This document shows positions 33,371 to 43,714 of a stretch of 64,000 nt of DNA, in pieces (the first letter of the stretch is position 1; the number at the start of each line of letters is the position of its first letter). The DNA is from Lithobates sylvaticus (taxonomy: Eukaryota > Chordata > Amphibia > Anura > Ranidae): NCBI GenBank assembly GCA_028564925.1, contig CM053029.1, positions 293,631,673 to 293,695,672 on the forward strand. The letters run 5' to 3'. The notes under the pieces are model-generated. The model was not told where the DNA came from and did not search any database. It saw nothing but the letters and a program-made list of their open reading frames with translations. Both the position numbers and the translations under genes were made by a program.

Positions 33371-33684
33371 ATGAATGGAAGATATATATCTGGACAGCCG
33401 CACTCCGAAAAAAACGTTGCCTTTTATTCAAAAACACACACGATCAGTACATCATAGCTACGAGTAAGCACTAGTTATAAGTGCGAAATGCGTTAGCTAT
33501 CCTGTCTGCTGTGGCATGTACTGATCGTGTGTGTTTTTGTATAAAAGACAACGTTTTTTTCGGAGTGCGGCTGTCCAGATATATATCTTCCATTCATCGC
33601 ATTACGCATTGCCAGCACCTGTGGCTTCTCAACCAGTGAAGAGGTTCACTATTGTCTGACCTTCCTGAAGTGGTAATACTCCTT
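33371..33684 (+). mobile_element. Small Penelope-like insertion with hairpin and 15-bp duplication
   Basis: Direct repeats CTAT(C/T)AAGGACTGTA at 33,356-33,370 and 33,685-33,699. Inside, about 75 bp at 33,373-33,447 and 33,520-33,597 are inverted copies (GGAAGATATATATCTGGACA; CACACACGATCAGTACAT). A GTGCGAAATGCGTTAGC word between the arms recalls the ribozyme-adjacent core of Penelope tails. Same architecture as 24,066-25,420 at smaller scale. Confidence 0.6.
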
Positions 33685-33699
33685 CTATTAAGGACTGTA

Positions 33700-34040
33700 C
33701 TTACAGGCGCCGCTCCTGTAGCCACGCCTCGCTCAATTGTGTCTCCGTAAGTTGTGAAATTCTCCCCCTCTATCCAGATATGAGATCGCCAGTATATAGC
33801 ATGGGGCAGCCTGAGGTTTACTCCTCTTCATTTAATTTTTTCTCTGACATCGAGTCTCATGTATGTGGAGATGTTCTGATGGACAATAAACACTTATGTT
33901 GCTGCCCTCACGTTACACATTTTGTAGATTGTTATGCCCCGTACACAACAGCGGAATTTCCGAAAGAGAAAGTCACCCTCTCCTCCTCCAACCACCCAAG
34001 GACCAGCTCTTCCAATTTTGACCACCCCTGGGGCCATCTC
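33700..34040. other. Interior of the inverted repeat, non-coding
   Basis: At 33,933-33,960 a TTATGCCCCGTACACA word is the start of a Harbinger-like MITE with no matching end. The rest is part of the right arm. Confidence 0.4.
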
Positions 34041-34277
34041 CTTTTCCTTCAAACAGCCAGGGGCCCACTGTATTTTGAAGCATGTGATTAGAGCCAGAGG
34101 CTCTAAAAGGCTTCAAAATAAGGTGGGATCGGGGCGCAGAGCACTGCGTCCCGATCCCAACCTGTTGTATGGCATAGCAAATTAATTTTCACTATTTTCA
34201 CACTAACGTTCCTTCCTGCCAATCAGCAGGCAGGTCAGTAAAACCTCTCTCCCGATTGGCCAAAGCATTAGGCGATC

Positions 34278-35379
34278 CTATTGGATGCCTAACGCTTTGG
34301 TGGAAGAGTGATGAGGTCGAACTTCTGCACAAGTCAGGTTTTTTTTTAGCACACTGGCAGCACTCATGCAGCCCCAGAGCATGACACTCCCACCACCATG
34401 CTTGACTGTAGGCAAGACACACTTGTCTTTGTACTCCTCACCTGGTTGCCACCACACACACACTTGACACCATCTGAACCAAATAAGTTTATCTTGGTCA
34501 CATCAGACCACAGGACATGGTTCCAGCAATCCATGTCCTTATGCCCCATACACACGGTCGGAAATTCCGACCACAAAATCCGTCGGATTTTTTCCGACGG
34601 ATTTTGTCCGACACTGGTGTTGCATACACACGGTCGGACAAAGTTGTCGGAAAATCCGATCATTCTGAATGTGGTGACGTTTATTGCGTACGCCGGAACT
34701 ACGTAGAGGCTAGTAGCCAATAGCTTTGGTCTTGTAATTTGATCTGAGCATGCGTGGCACTTTGTCCGTCGGAATTCGCTACACACGATCGGAAAAAGTC
34801 CGATCGGACTTTGTTGTCGGAAAATTTGAGAGCAGGAGATAAAACTTTGTCCGTCCGAAAATCCGACGGAAAAAGTCCGATGGAGCCTACACACGGTCGG
34901 AATTTCCAACAACATTGTCCGATAGGGGCATTAGTCTGCTTGTCTTCAGAAAACTGTTTGTGGGCTTTCTTGTGTATCATCTTTAGAAGAGGCTTCCTTC
35001 TGGGATGACAGCCATGCAGACCAATTTGATGCAGTGTGCGGCGTATGATCTGAGCACTTACAGGCTGACCCCCTACCCCTTTAACCTCTGCAGCAATGCT
35101 GGCAGCACTTACATGTCTATTTCCAAAAGACAACCTCTGGATATGAGGCTACGAAGCAAGTGCACTCTACTCACTCTGCTATGAAGCAAGTGCACTCAAC
35201 CGCTTTGGTGGACCATAGCGAGGCCTGTTCTGAGTGGAACCTGTCCTGTTAAACCACTGTATGGTCTTGGCCACCGTCCTGCAGCTCAGTTTCAGGGTCT
35301 TGGCAATCTTCTTATAGCCTAGGCCATCTTTGTGTAGAGCAACAATTATTTTTTTCAGATCCTCAGAGTTCTTTTCCAT
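34278..35379 (-). pseudogene. Tc1-like transposase, inverted sister copy, split by MITE
   Basis: On the minus strand: MEKNSEDLKKIIVALHKDG and the HTH from 35,379, then AEVKGVGGQPVSAQIIRRTL and LLKMIHKKAHKQFSEDKQT, a MITE (34,930-34,542), then KDMDCWNHVLWSDVTKINLF and VMLWGCMSA-type sequence to about 34,278. WSDV replaces WSDE. The third catalytic residue region is absent. Compared with the plus-strand copy it extends further into the core; both lack the C-terminus. Confidence 0.87.
34542..34930. mobile_element. PIF/Harbinger-like MITE, copy 4, with known empty site
   Basis: Ends TGCCCCATACACACGGTCGG and, inverted, TGCCCCTATCGGACAATG; TTA at 34,539-34,541 and 34,931-34,933. The sister transposase at 32,279-32,295 reads ACAGACTAAGGACATGG without the insert, which proves a 3-bp TAA/TTA duplication. 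No transposase. Confidence 0.9.
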
Positions 35380-35439
35380 GAGACGCCATGTTGAACTTCC
35401 AGTGACCAGTATGAGAAAGTGAGAGCGATAACACCAAAT

Positions 35440-36990
35440 TTAACACACAGTCAGCTTGCTGTCAGAATCTGCTTCCCCTGGACAGAAAGGGTCTGGGGTA
35501 AGAAGGAAGTGTAAGGATGGTTTATACAAAGAGTAGAGCAGTCAGATAAGCCATATACAAGTGTTTTTAACCCTTGAAATGCCATGGAATCTATATTGGG
35601 AGGGGGAACCAGATTCAATATCAATAGTCAGCTTGCTATCAAAATCCGCTTCCCCTGGACAGAAAGGGTCTGGGGTAAGAAAGAAGAGTGAGGATGATTT
35701 ATACAAAGAGTAGAGAAGTCAGGGAAACCATATGTAGCGCCGGGCTCCTGAAGAGCACATTTTTGCATGTTTTTGTCAATTTAAATGTTCCTAAGACCAT
35801 AGTTGGGTTTTAGGGTTAATTGTTGTAAATTATGGTCTCAGTATCAGTTTGGCTGGACTGTATTGTGTTCTGCTTGGCCATAGGTGTCACCTTTGGCAGG
35901 CATTGGAACGCAATCCGGTTGGACGCATTGGGTGCCAATCTTTCTCGGAACCAATCAGTGGGTGCGTTGTCGCGCTGTGTATTCTGGGAAAGGGTACTTA
36001 AGGTACTGAAGTCACGTGATTCGGGGGTTCCGGTCCAGAAGATCTTTCTGTCTGCCTGGTCCTGGTCCTCCTGACCAGCCCCCAGGGGCCCTCATGGCCT
36101 GGGGTGCGAATCCATCCGTTTCCGAGTCTCGGGGCTGGCTAGCCCGAGGCACAGTAACTGGAAGGAGGGTTCCAAGGTGGTCCGGTGCCGTCTCAGTTTT
36201 GGAGAGGCCCAGCAACTGAAAACGCAACCAGGGGAGGACTCTTCAGAAGAGGGCCACGCACAAGGCTGGCTGCTCGGCAAGAGCCTGGAAGCAAGCTGGA
36301 AAGGACACCAGGTGAATCCACATTCATACGGTATCGACGGACTGGCTGCAAGATATTGGTACTGTGTGAGAGTTCTCTAATTTCATCCTTCAGTTTCAAC
36401 AAAGTCTGTGGCAGAAACTTTTCATTCTAAAGTTCTACAACCAAGTCTGTGGCAGAGACTTTGCTTTATCCGAATCATCTGTCGGTTGCTAAATTCACCA
36501 AAAGGGGATTTATCCGATAGCTGTAATATCCAGTTGCGAATGGCTGTTCCCTGGATTGCATAGAGAGAGACATTCAAGTGTCAGCAGTTCCAAGAGTACC
36601 TGAGCTTCCCAACCCATACCCTCTTTTCTCTACTGAGAGGCTGTGTTCTGTTCAACGTTTTGCAAATAAAAATCCCTAAAGTGGGTCCAGTGTCAATCTC
36701 TGCAGTTCTTTGGGCCATCTACCTCGGGAAACCCCTAGACGCACACGAGGTGAAGACGGTAACGGTAAGCCCAAAAATAACCAGCAGCTCCTTCGGGGGT
36801 TAGTGCTACACAGATACAAGTGTTTTGAACCCTTGAAATGCTGTGGAAGCTATATTGGGAGGGGGAACCAGATTTGATAGCAATAGTCAGCTTGCTATCA
36901 AATTCTGCTTCCCCTGGACAGAAAGGGTCTGGGGTAAGAAGGAAGAGTGAGGATGATTTATGCAAAGTGTAGAGCAGTGAGAAAAACAGA
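35440..36990 (-). repeat. 177-bp repeats of right Tc1 arm, split by an LTR
   Basis: Inverted copies of the left array (GCTTCCCCTGGACAGAAAGGG at about 35,470, 35,649 and 36,908). The array is cut at 35,732 by a solo LTR and resumes at 36,811. Confidence 0.82.
35733..36810 (+). mobile_element. Solo LTR of the ERV-like family, plus strand
   Basis: Starts TGTAGCGCCGGGC, ends GTTAGTGCTACA, about 1,078 bp, inverted relative of 17,087-18,019 and 21,598-23,779. Holds an AATAAA signal (36,665) in LTR sense. Flanked by CATA and CAGA, a likely 4-bp target duplication with one change, inside a 177-bp repeat unit. No interior remains. Confidence 0.8.
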
Positions 36991-37578
36991 TGGCACACTG
37001 GCTGCGTTTGATGTGCACAGTGGATGCGTTTGATAGGCACAGTGGCTGTGTTTGTTGGTACAGTGGCGGCAGTTGATGGGCACAGTGGCTGCAATTGATG
37101 TAACAGTAAGGCGGCAATTGATGGGGGTTTTTTCCGAATTTTTCAGTTTTTTTGCGCCCTCCCCCCACCAAAAAATTTCAGCACCAACTGCACTGGGAGG
37201 GGGCAATAATAACAATTGAATACAATAATAGGAGGTGTAATAATAATGTAAAATAATAGAAGGGTTAACAATAAATATAAAATAATAGGAGGTGTAATAA
37301 TAAATAAAATAATAGGAGGGGCAATAAACAATTAGATAAAATAATAGGAAGAGATGATAATGATGATGTATACTGATAGATATATAATAGGTGGTGGGAG
37401 TAATATTATTATTATTATTATTAATAATAGGGACTGCGGGCAGAATTTCCAGTGTCTAAAAATAATAGGAGGGATAACAATAAAATACTATTAAATAATA
37501 GGAGGGGATAATAATAGGAGGGGTAAGAATAAATTTAACAAAATAATATGAAGGGATAATAATGATGATGTGTGTGAT

Positions 37579-37657
<79 letters not shown>

Positions 37658-37700
37658 GACACACACATATATAGATATTTTATATATACACATACATATA
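36990..37700. repeat. Simple and minisatellite repeats, (AT)n core
   Basis: Degenerate GGCACAGTGGCTGCGTTTGAT units (36,990-37,100), then about 35-bp units around AATAATAGGAGGGG (37,190-37,560), then (AT)n (37,578-37,645) and an ACAC stretch. Tyr/Ile/His-rich frames are repeat products. Confidence 0.88.
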
Positions 37701-37912
37701 TGTGTGGAAGGAGTAATAATATATGTGTGTGTGGAAGGACTAGTAATATTGTACAGGGGACGCGCACGCGCGCGGGGACGGTAGAAGCATGATTTGCATC
37801 AGGGTAGAGGAGGAGGAGCGGCAGTGCAGAGGACTGGAGAGGCGGACTTCCGATCAGAGCCGAGAGCCAGGGGGAACAGATTACGACGGGGAGCCATTCT
37901 CGGCACAACACC

Positions 37913-38325
37913 GGTGTCCTGTCGGATACTGTCCCCCATCGGATAGTGTCCGCTGTGTACTGCGCATGCGCAGTACACAGCACAAGCAGATTCCGAAAAT
38001 AGCCGAAAAAGCCCCACCATCCAAGTGGACATAGAGTTAGAATCCAAAAGAGCCGAGCGCAGCAAGGCCGTGCCCGAAGCGTGGCGAGCAAAGCAAGGCT
38101 GTGCCCGAAGCGTGGCGAGCAAAGCGAGTCCGCGAGGGGCTATCTATTTGCAGCCCTATGTCCACTTAGATGGTGGGGCTTGCACCTGGACTCACAGTGC
38201 AGGCACTGTTCTTCTTCTGAGATTTTATGAATTTCCTTGCGCTCCGTACTGCGCAAGCACTGCGCCTGCGCAGTACAGGGCGGACAATATTTGATAGGTG
38301 GACATTTTCCGACAGAACCCCGGCA
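37913..38325. repeat. Inverted repeat pair next to the giant element
   Basis: 37,911-37,975 (CTGTCGGATACTGTCCCCCA, TGTACTGCGCATGCGCAGTA) faces its inverse at 38,245-38,325. CCACCATCCAAGTGGACAT at 38,015 faces TGTCCACTTAGATGGTGGGG at 38,159. A 30-bp direct repeat (GTGCCCGAAGCGTGGCGAGC) occurs at 38,070 and 38,101. Confidence 0.7.
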
Positions 38326-38536
38326 CAACGATCTTCTCTCTGTGGTCGCGGCTCTGATCAGCCTCTACAGCGGCTGTCACAGCCGAGCAGAGTGAAGCCG
38401 CCTCCCCCTCCTCCTGCATGCACAGCACTGTGTAGACATAAAGGAGGAGGGGGAGGCGGCTTCACTCTGCTCGGCTGTGACAGCCGCTGTAAAGGCTGAT
38501 CAGAGCCACGACCAGAGAAGGGGATCGTTGTGCTGA
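38321..38536. repeat. Hairpin with ~95-bp arms
   Basis: CGGCACAACGATC...GAGTGAAGCCGCCTCCCCCT faces AGGGGGAGGCGGCTTCACTC...GATCGTTGTGCTG. Loop about 30 bp at 38,412-38,445. Arms differ at only a few positions. Confidence 0.85.
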
Positions 38537-38544
38537 CTGGCCTC

Positions 38545-39000
38545 GCCCCCACCCACAAAGACACTACCTCGGGGCGGGCTCTCCATGTGTGAGGTGTGTG
38601 TTTGTTCTGTCATTACCGTACATTGTAATAGGCGCACACACTATTTTTTGGGGGCGGCTGGCTAGACCGTGTATTTGCAAACCACGGCTGGCTTGACCAC
38701 AGTGTTCTGTCACACTGTCCTGTCTCAACTCTCTCAATCGAGTTATTTGGAGGAGATTAAAAAAAAAAAAAAAAAAATAGCCGCGCCCCCTCATGGACCC
38801 CGAGACCCTCACAAGGTCGGATGTTTTTACACTCAATTATGTCGGAGGGGGCGGGGCGATCTGGCTGTGCTGGCGAAACGAACCAAAAGAAAGAAGCTTA
38901 CAGGAGGAGCGGTGTCACGTGTACCCCGGGCTGGAGGAGGAGCAGCAGCACCGCGCGGGTGTAAGGCACAGAGCTCGGTCCTGCACGGAGAGAGAATACT
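38545..39000. other. Interval without recognised gene
   Basis: GC-rich with a long poly-A (38,758-38,777). Frames at 38,669-39,010 show no motif. Confidence 0.35.
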
Positions 39001-39205
39001 AAGTGTGTAATGGGAGGGAGGGGATGTGGGGTGTATTATAGAGAATGTGGGGTGTATGGGGGGGGGATTAGGGAGAATGGGGGGATAATGAAGGGTATGG
39101 TTGGGGCTATGGAGGATGTGGGGTGTATTATGGGGGAATTATGGAGGGTAGGGGGGTGTATGGGGGGGGGGGTTATGGAGGATGGGGGGGGGGGGTATGG
39201 TGGAT
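39000..39205. repeat. G-rich minisatellite
   Basis: Degenerate units around GGATGTGGGGTGTATTATGG with G runs up to eleven; G-quadruplex-prone on the plus strand. Confidence 0.8.
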
Positions 39206-39574
39206 GACATAATCTATGGGCTGCCTAATGCCCAACTGTGGGCTAAAAAAATGTTGTTTGCCATGAGGTTGTTTAAAGTGCTTGTAAAAAAAAGAGCTCC
39301 TGCTCCATCATAACAGGTTAAACAGCATAGTGTTTGCACTGTCTAAGCTGTAGCCTTGATTACCGCAGTCAGTTTACGTGCCTCCGTTATCCGCTGTCTC
39401 GCAGTCTCTCTATAGACAAAACTTTTATTTTTTTATTATTTTTTTTCTTTTTTCATTTTGGATAGAGCAAGGGAAGGTTATAACCCCTGTTACACTCTGT
39501 GTCCCATTGGGGAGATTTCCCTTCACTTCCTGTTCCATAGCCAAACAGGAAGTGAGAGGAAATCCCTGAAAATA

Positions 39575-40510
39575 ATCACTTCAGCCCCGGAAGATTTGAC
39601 TGCTGAATGACCAGGCCATATTTTGCGATTCAGCACTGCGTCGCTTTAACTGACAATTGCGCGGTCGTGCGGCACTGTACCCAAACAAAATTTATGTCCT
39701 TTTTTTCCCCACAAATAGAGATTTATTTTGGTGGTATTTTGATCACTTCTGTGGTTTTTATTTTTTGTGTTATAAACAAAAAAATAGCGGCAATTTTTGA
39801 AAAGAAACACTATTTTGTACTTTTTGCTATAATAAATATCCCCTTTTTTTAAGCACATTTTTTCTCAGTTTAGGGCGATATATATTCTTCTACATATTTT
39901 TGGTAATAAAAATCGCAATAAGCGTATATTGATTGGTTTGCGCAAAAGTTATAGCGTCTACAAAATAGCGGATAGATTTATAGCATTTTTATTATTATTA
40001 TATTTTTTTTTTCTAGTAATGACAATCTGCGTTTTTTTTTATCGGGACTGTGACATTATGGACAGACACATCGAACACTTTTGACATTTTTGGGACCATT
40101 GGCATTTATACAGCAATCGGTGCTATAAAAATGTACTGACTACTGTAAAAATGTCACTGGCAGGGAAGGGGTTAACACTAGGGGGCGATCAAGGGTTAAC
40201 TGTATTCCCTGGGTGTGTTCTAACTGTAGGGGGAGGGGACTATAGGAGATGACAGATCGTGGTTCCTAACTATTAGGAACTCACGATCTGTCTCTCCTCA
40301 CAGAACAGGGATTTTTGTGTTTACACACACACATCCCTGTTCTGCCTCTCGTCCCCGCGATCGCTTGTGGCCAGCGGTCATCACAACCGTCGGCCACGAG
40401 CATCATGCGCCTGCTATCCCACTTAAAGGAGCCGACGTACAGCTACGACGGCTCGTGGAATCGTGGCGACCTTCTGCAGTATAATGATGGCGGCTGGTCG
40501 GTGTGGGCAC
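39575..40510 (+). mobile_element. TTAA-type transposon, near complete
   Basis: Starts CACTTCAGCCCCGGAAGATT, carries GACCAGGCCATATTTTGCGA, TTTAACTGACAATTGCGCGG, GCGTATATTGATTGGTTTGC and ends near GGCGGCTGGTCGG with a GTACAGCTACGACGG word as in 26,555. Non-coding. Confidence 0.68.
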
Positions 40511-41316
40511 AGCCCCACCTCATGGTACAAGAAAAAATTTGGCCAGAGTTCTGCTTTAGGAGTCAGCACACTGCTTACATCAGAGCTGAGGGCTCTCGAG
40601 AGGAGTACTGCGACAGGGTGCTGTGTTCTCAGAAAGCGATGTATACCACCCTGCTGCCCCTCCCTCCAGCCATGATCTGCCTACATTGCATAGAGAAAGA
40701 GACCCAGTGATGTCACTGGACCTAAAATAAGGTATATAGTTCAAATAGAGTTGAACTTTAAATATTAAAAGGAAAACAAAAAAAGTTTCCAAAGGGTGAT
40801 AAAGTCCAATCAGTCACAAAATGCACTATACATTACCCAAATGGTTTGTGGTCACAAGTGAGAAAGCGTGGGGGCGCTCAATGAAGAGAAGGGGCCTGGA
40901 GCACCAGCGGGGGACACCTGAAGAAGAGGATCGGGGCTGCTCGATGCAAAACGATAGCGCAGAGCAGGTAAGTCTAGGCATGTTCATTTATTTTATGTAA
41001 GGTTTACAACAACTTTAAATTTCACCCTCAAAGATGTATTTTAATGTGGATACCATTCCTGATGTATTTTGTGTGGAAGTGATCTGTAATGACTGTGCTG
41101 CACTTGGTGGCATTACAATTCTGACAAGTGCAGCTCCTCTTTTTCTGCTGGTGTTCATTCTGTTTATCTTCAGATTTGTAGGGTGATGGGATGGAAGGAG
41201 ATTTCCGTCAGAGTGATACATTTATTGGAGTGTAGCTGCTGAGTCCCCAAGCTCTTTCATCAGGCAGTTATTAAAATGTGATTGGTGGAGCTCTGGTTAT
41301 CATAAGTGGCTTGCTG
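40510..41316. other. Interval with one MITE end
   Basis: 40,860-41,017 (GAGCACCAGCGGGGGACACC, CAGAGCAGGTAAGT, TTTACAACAACTTTAAA) is the right half of the TTAA-target MITE seen whole at 58,989-59,449. No gene seen. Confidence 0.5.
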
Positions 41317-41324
41317 CTCTAACC

Positions 41325-41799
41325 CAGGCATGGACTGGCCATCGGCACTACCTGGAGTTTCCCGGTGGGCTGAATGGCACAGTGGGCCGGACTTGTGCAG
41401 TCCTGGAGCAGCTCCTCTCTGACAGTGAGTGATCGCAATTTCACTCCTGTCAGGAGGAGCTTGTTCCGTCATTTGCTGGAGAGAGCATTAGGCGTTATGC
41501 TCCCTCCAGCCTGCAGGGGGAAATAGACAGCCGGCGGACTTTCCTTCCTCTCTCCCCTATCACTTGTTATCACATGACAGGAGAGAAGCTGCCTTGAGAA
41601 ATGTGAATACATGTTGGAGGGATAGGAGAGGGAGAACACTCTGATGTGAAGGGACTGCTGATGGAGACTCTCTGATGTGAAGGGGGCTGCTGGTGGGAAC
41701 TCTCTGATGTGAAGGGGGATGCTGTTGGGGACACTCAAAATTAAAGTGGGCTGGTCATGATGAAGTCCAGGGCCACATTTTTGTCCCAGTCCAGCCCTG
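41325..41799. mobile_element. Non-autonomous hAT element with perfect 8-bp duplication
   Basis: Ends CAGGCATGGACTGGCC and, inverted, CAGGGCTGGACTGGG. CTCTAACC at 41,317-41,324 and 41,800-41,807. Inside, CTCTGATGTGAAGGG recurs three times (41,638-41,715). 475 bp, no frame. Confidence 0.9.
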
Positions 41800-41820
41800 C
41801 TCTAACCAGTTCAATGTGTT

Positions 41821-43007
41821 CTGATTTATATAGCGTGGTGCTGATTTATATAGCGTGGTGCTGATTTATATAGCGTGGTGCTGATTTATATAGCGTGGTG
41901 CTGATTTATGTAGCGTGGTGCTGATTTATATAGCGTGGTGCTGATTTATATAGCGTGGTGCTGATTTATGTAGCGTGGTGCTGATTTATGTAGCGTGGTG
42001 CTGATTTATGTAGCGTGGTGCTGATTTATATAGCGTGGTGCTGATTTATGTAGCGTGGTGCTGATTTATATAGCGTGGTGCTGATTTATGTAGCGTGGTG
42101 CTGATTTATGTAGCGTGGTGCTGATTTATATAGCGTGGTGCTGATTTATGTAGCGTGGTGCTGATTTATATAGCGTGGTGCTGATTTATGTAGCGTGGTG
42201 CTGATTTATGTAGCGTGGTGCTGATTTATATAGCGTGGTGCTGATTTATATAGCGTGGTGCTGATTTATATAGCGTGGTGCTGATTTATGTAGCGTGGTG
42301 CTGATTTATGTAGCGTGGTGCTGATTTATATAGCGTGGTGCTGATTTATGTAGCGTGGTGCTGATTTATATAGCGTGGTGCTGATTTATATAGCGTGGTG
42401 CTGATTTATATAGCGTGGTGCTGATTTATGTAGCGTGGTGCTGATTTATGTAGCGTGGTGCTGATTTATATAGCGTGGTGCTGATTTATGTAGCGTGGTG
42501 CTGATTTATATAGCGTGGTGCTGATTTATGTAGCGTGGTGCTGATTTATGTAGCGTGGTGCTGATTTATATAGCGTGGTGCTGATTTATGTAGCGTGGTG
42601 CTGATTTATATAGCGTGGTGCTGATTTATGTAGCGTGGTGCTGATTTATGTAGCGTGGTGCTGATTTATGTAGCGTGGTGCTGATTTATATAGCGTGGTG
42701 CTGATTTATATAGCGTGGTGCTGATTTATATAGCGTGGTGCTGATTTATGTAGCGTGGTGCTGATTTATATAGCGTGGTGCTGATTTATGTAGCGTGGTG
42801 CTGATTTATGTAGCGTGGTGCTGATTTATATAGCGTGGTGCTGATTTATGTAGCGTGGTGCTGATTTATGTAGCGTGGTGCTGATTTATGTAGCGTGGTG
42901 CTGATTTATGTAGCGCGGTGCTGATTTATATAGCGCGGTGCTGATTTATGTAGCGCGGTGCTGATTTATGTAGCGCGGTGCTGATTTATGTAGCGCGGTG
43001 CTGATTT
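41821..43007. repeat. 20-bp satellite, 59 units
   Basis: Unit CTGATTTATATAGCGTGGTG with strict 20-bp period. Position 10 alternates A/G between units, and the last five units (42,901-43,000) carry GCGCGG in place of GCGTGG. No length change occurs in 1.18 kb. No frame. Confidence 0.98.
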
Positions 43008-43193
43008 GTCACAGTTGCAGATTCTCTTCCTTTTGGATTTTCTTTTACTTCTCTGCAACCTGTCTGCTTATAAAAAGGGAGGCCTGAACATTGGACTGAG
43101 CATAACCCCAGTTCTTACCTTACCTACAGTGCTGACACCTCCACTACCAGTCTGGTATCTGGTCCACAAAGGAATTATGCAAAAGATGATAGA

Positions 43194-43290
43194 AGCATGG
43201 GTAATGGAGCAGTTATGCTAGATGTATTAAATAATAAAACGGAAGCATAACCTACAGCTAGCATAACTGCTCCATTACCTATGCTCATAA
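43194..43290. repeat. Small hairpin
   Basis: GCATGGGTAATGGAGCAGTT followed by ATGCTAG faces CTAGCAT then AACTGCTCCATTACC; ~27-bp arms with a 30-bp loop. Confidence 0.8.
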
Positions 43291-43330
43291 TACCTTTAGC
43301 ATAATAAGGCTGTTCTAAAAGTCTACTTAA

Positions 43331-43709
43331 AGTGATATTATAGCCTTGTTTAAATAAAAAAAACAAAATAACAAACGTTGCATTTACCTGCTCTGTGTAA
43401 TTGTTTTACACAGAGCAGCCCCAATCCTCTTCCGGTGCTCCTGGCTCCTCCTTCCTGCCGGGCTCTCAAGTAGGCACGCTCCCAACCCACGGTTCTGCGT
43501 GTCCATTCACATACACGAGGCTGCGGCTCGGCCTCACCTCCTCCGTCTCCTGATTGGCTCACTGGCTGTGATTGACAGCTGTCAAAAGCCAATCAGGAGT
43601 GAGAGTCCCTGGAGAGGCAAGGCTCTTGTGGACATCACTGGATTGAGAGGGGGCTCAGGTTAGTATTAAAGAGGATGCTGCACACCGTTTTGCCGCCTTT
43701 ACAACTACT
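43331..43709. mobile_element. TTAA-target MITE, copy 1
   Basis: Flanked by TTAA (43,327-43,330; 43,710-43,713). Ends AGTGATATTATAGCC and, inverted, AGTAGTTGTAAAGGC. Inner TTTACCTGCTCTGTG and a CTGATTGGCT...AGCCAATCAG inverted pair. Confidence 0.72.
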
Positions 43710-43714
43710 TTAAA

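Larger units (their letters stand above)
31117..37912. mobile_element. Giant imperfect inverted repeat built from Tc1-like halves
   Basis: Mirror order from both ends: terminal block 31,117-31,215 with 37,822-37,912 (CTCTGATCGGAA and GGCTCTCGGCTC versus inverse); 177-bp tandem arrays 31,250-31,850 with 35,440-36,990; Tc1 transposase starts at 31,858 and 35,379; block 32,381-32,433 with 34,073-34,124 (TTAGAGCCTCTGGCTC); block 32,749-32,775 with 34,040-34,068 (GGCCCCTGGCTGTTTGAAGG). The centre is near 33.4 kb. Later insertions are an LTR (35,733), a MITE (34,542), a Penelope-like hairpin (33,371) and simple repeats (36,990-37,700). It could be a fold-back derivative of a Tc1 element or a head-to-head pair. 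Confidence 0.7.

Noticed and set aside
33480-33500. A fourth hammerhead core (GCGAAATGCGTTAGC)
   Set aside because: No CUGANGA-like strand or stem II partner in the right place.
37456-38091. 211-codon minus-strand frame
   Set aside because: It runs through an (AT)n microsatellite and the terminal block of the Tc1 structure.
41821-43007. CRISPR-like array
   Set aside because: Units are contiguous 20-mers without spacers, in a eukaryotic context with no cas genes.
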